From contig NZ_JAAAKV010000005.1 of the NCBI RefSeq assembly GCF_009905725.1, positions 310,001-374,000 of the forward strand: DNA of 64,000 nt, written 5' to 3'. Shown piece by piece: positions 63,170 through 64,000 of this stretch (position 1 is its first letter; every line of letters starts with the position of its first letter). The notes beneath the pieces are model-generated. The model had not been told where the DNA came from, ran no database searches, and saw only the letters and a program-made list of their open reading frames with translations. The stretch is from Emticicia sp. CRIBPO. Its GTDB lineage: Bacteria; Bacteroidota; Bacteroidia; Cytophagales; Spirosomataceae. A program made the position numbers and the translations under genes.

Positions 63170-63886
63170 ATGAATACTTGCAGAAACTGTGCCGCCGAAT
63201 TTGAAACAAAGTATTGCCCCGAGTGCGGAACGTCCGCCCAGATAAAGAGGATCGACAGGCATTATGTAGTGCACGAACTTCAGCACGGCATCCTGCATTT
63301 TGAGAAAGGGTTTCTTTTTACCGTCAAAGAACTCCTGACCAGACCGGGTCATTCTATCCGGAAGTTCATAGAGGGCGACAGGGCTAAGCATTACAAACCC
63401 ATCGGATTTCTGATCATTTGTTCTATTATCTATTCTTTTGTTAGTCATTACATCGGGAAATACAATACGGTGGTGACCGTTGATAAAGGCTATGTTGACA
63501 AACTGTCGCAATGGATAATTGATCACTATAATTACTCAAATATCATTGAAATGTTCTTTCTGGCCCTGACCGTAAAATGGTTTTTCAGGAAGAAAGGGTA
63601 TAATTATTTTGAAAACTTTGTCCTGCTGTCTTATCTGACGGGCCTGGGTATGCTGATCGGCGTTATCTTTCTTGTGATAGATTACCTGGCAAAAACAGAT
63701 ACATTACAAACGGTATATCTTCCGCTTACCATTGTTTATACCGTCTGGGCTATCGGGCAATTCTTTAATGAGCGAAAGTGGATGGTTTATCTGAAGGCTT
63801 TATTGGCTTATCTGTTAGGGTTTTTTATGTTCATGCTGTCTGTTAACCTGTTGGGTATCTTTCTGAATGTGATCCTTAAAAAATAA
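63170..63886 (+). CDS. DUF3667 zinc-ribbon membrane protein
   Basis: At 238 residues it starts with a zinc ribbon (CRNCAAEFETKYCPECG, two CxxC pairs), then the DUF3667 core (LLTRPGHSIRKFIEGDRAKHYKPIGFLII), followed by four to five transmembrane segments to the end. It is typical of Bacteroidota, with no known function. Its gene ends at a strong terminator. Confidence 0.9.
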   Translation: MNTCRNCAAEFETKYCPECGTSAQIKRIDRHYVVHELQHGILHFEKGFLFTVKELLTRPGHSIRKFIEGDRAKHYKPIGFLIICSIIYSFVSHYIGKYNTVVTVDKGYVDKLSQWIIDHYNYSNIIEMFFLALTVKWFFRKKGYNYFENFVLLSYLTGLGMLIGVIFLVIDYLAKTDTLQTVYLPLTIVYTVWAIGQFFNERKWMVYLKALLAYLLGFFMFMLSVNLLGIFLNVILKK

Positions 63887-63912
63887 GATCTGCTCCATTT
63901 CATAATAAAAAA

Positions 63913-63947
63913 AGCTGTCTCAGGGTAAATTGAGACAGCTATTTTTT
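63913..63947. terminator. Terminator after the DUF3667 gene
   Basis: AGCTGTCTCA (63913-63922) pairs with TGAGACAGCT (63931-63940), followed by ATTTTTT; AT-rich on both sides, so it may serve both strands. Confidence 0.88.
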
Positions 63948-63966
63948 AATTTTAGGAAGATATTGC

Positions 63967-64000
63967 TTATAAATGACTCACCAGACTGTAACGATCGCCT
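63967..64000 (-). CDS. Possible 3' end of a minus-strand gene
   Basis: One minus-strand frame reads into the window and ends GDRYSLVSHL then TAA at 63967-63969, just beyond the shared terminator. Eleven codons are too few to identify it. Confidence 0.3.
   Translation of the reverse strand, partial: GDRYSLVSHL

Overview
The window looks like chromosome from a Bacteroidota bacterium, most likely a Cytophagales/Spirosomataceae-type organism (lineage is inferred). The signs are: promoters of the Bacteroidota form TTTG-N19/20-TAnnTTTG; almost no Shine-Dalgarno sequences; GMC oxidoreductase paired with a gluconate-2-dehydrogenase subunit-3-like protein; a GlmU-like putative nucleotidyltransferase; DUF3667; and Bacteroidota-type S8 and S9 peptidases. 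No insertion sequence, rRNA operon or CRISPR array is visible.

Layout. 1-10.9 kb: a truncated Cys/Met-metabolism PLP enzyme, a subtilisin-like protease, a GlmU-like protein with holB, a GMC oxidoreductase with its subunit-3 partner, a Crp/Fnr regulator, and an ECF-sigma / membrane-anchored / outer-membrane-like trio. 11.1-33.8 kb: the translation/transcription supercluster trnY-trnG-trnT-tuf, trnW-secE-nusG-rplK-rplA-rplJ-rplL and rpoB-rpoC. It is interrupted twice: by a Tet-type MFS exporter between tuf and trnW, and by an AT-richer island of about 7.6 kb between rplL and rpoB. 34-45 kb: a two-component system, an SGNH hydrolase / flavin monooxygenase / ruvX group, a minus-strand lipB / dipeptide epimerase / ThiF-rhodanese operon, yraN, a lipoprotein and a stand-alone mraY. 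45-64 kb: an accessory stretch with an S9 peptidase, a TetX-like flavin monooxygenase next to an AraC regulator, EVE-MarR, two VOC proteins, a RibD/DHFR-like and an APH-like enzyme, and several small unknown proteins.

The most interesting system is the rplL-rpoB island (17.65-25.25 kb). A divergent XRE regulator faces a 51-codon double-glycine precursor peptide that automated ORF calling would miss. Downstream, on the same strand, are a CPBP membrane protease, a small secreted protein with an apparent one-base frameshift in a T7 run, a secreted TPR protein, a protein resembling HExxH-type (2-oxoglutarate) peptide beta-hydroxylases but carrying HQxxH, a C39-peptidase ABC exporter and an HlyD-type adaptor. 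Most junctions overlap by 1-4 bases (one, between the small secreted and TPR genes, by 29). No LanM/LanC, YcaO, radical SAM or ATP-grasp gene is present. This suggests a compact peptide-modification and export (RiPP/bacteriocin-like) cassette placed inside the most conserved operon of the genome, with rpoBC then served by its own promoter and a structured leader.

Other items worth attention: a possible structured small RNA between rpoC and the response regulator, a 29-bp palindrome upstream of the EVE-MarR pair, and a possible terminator-like hairpin in the rpoB leader.
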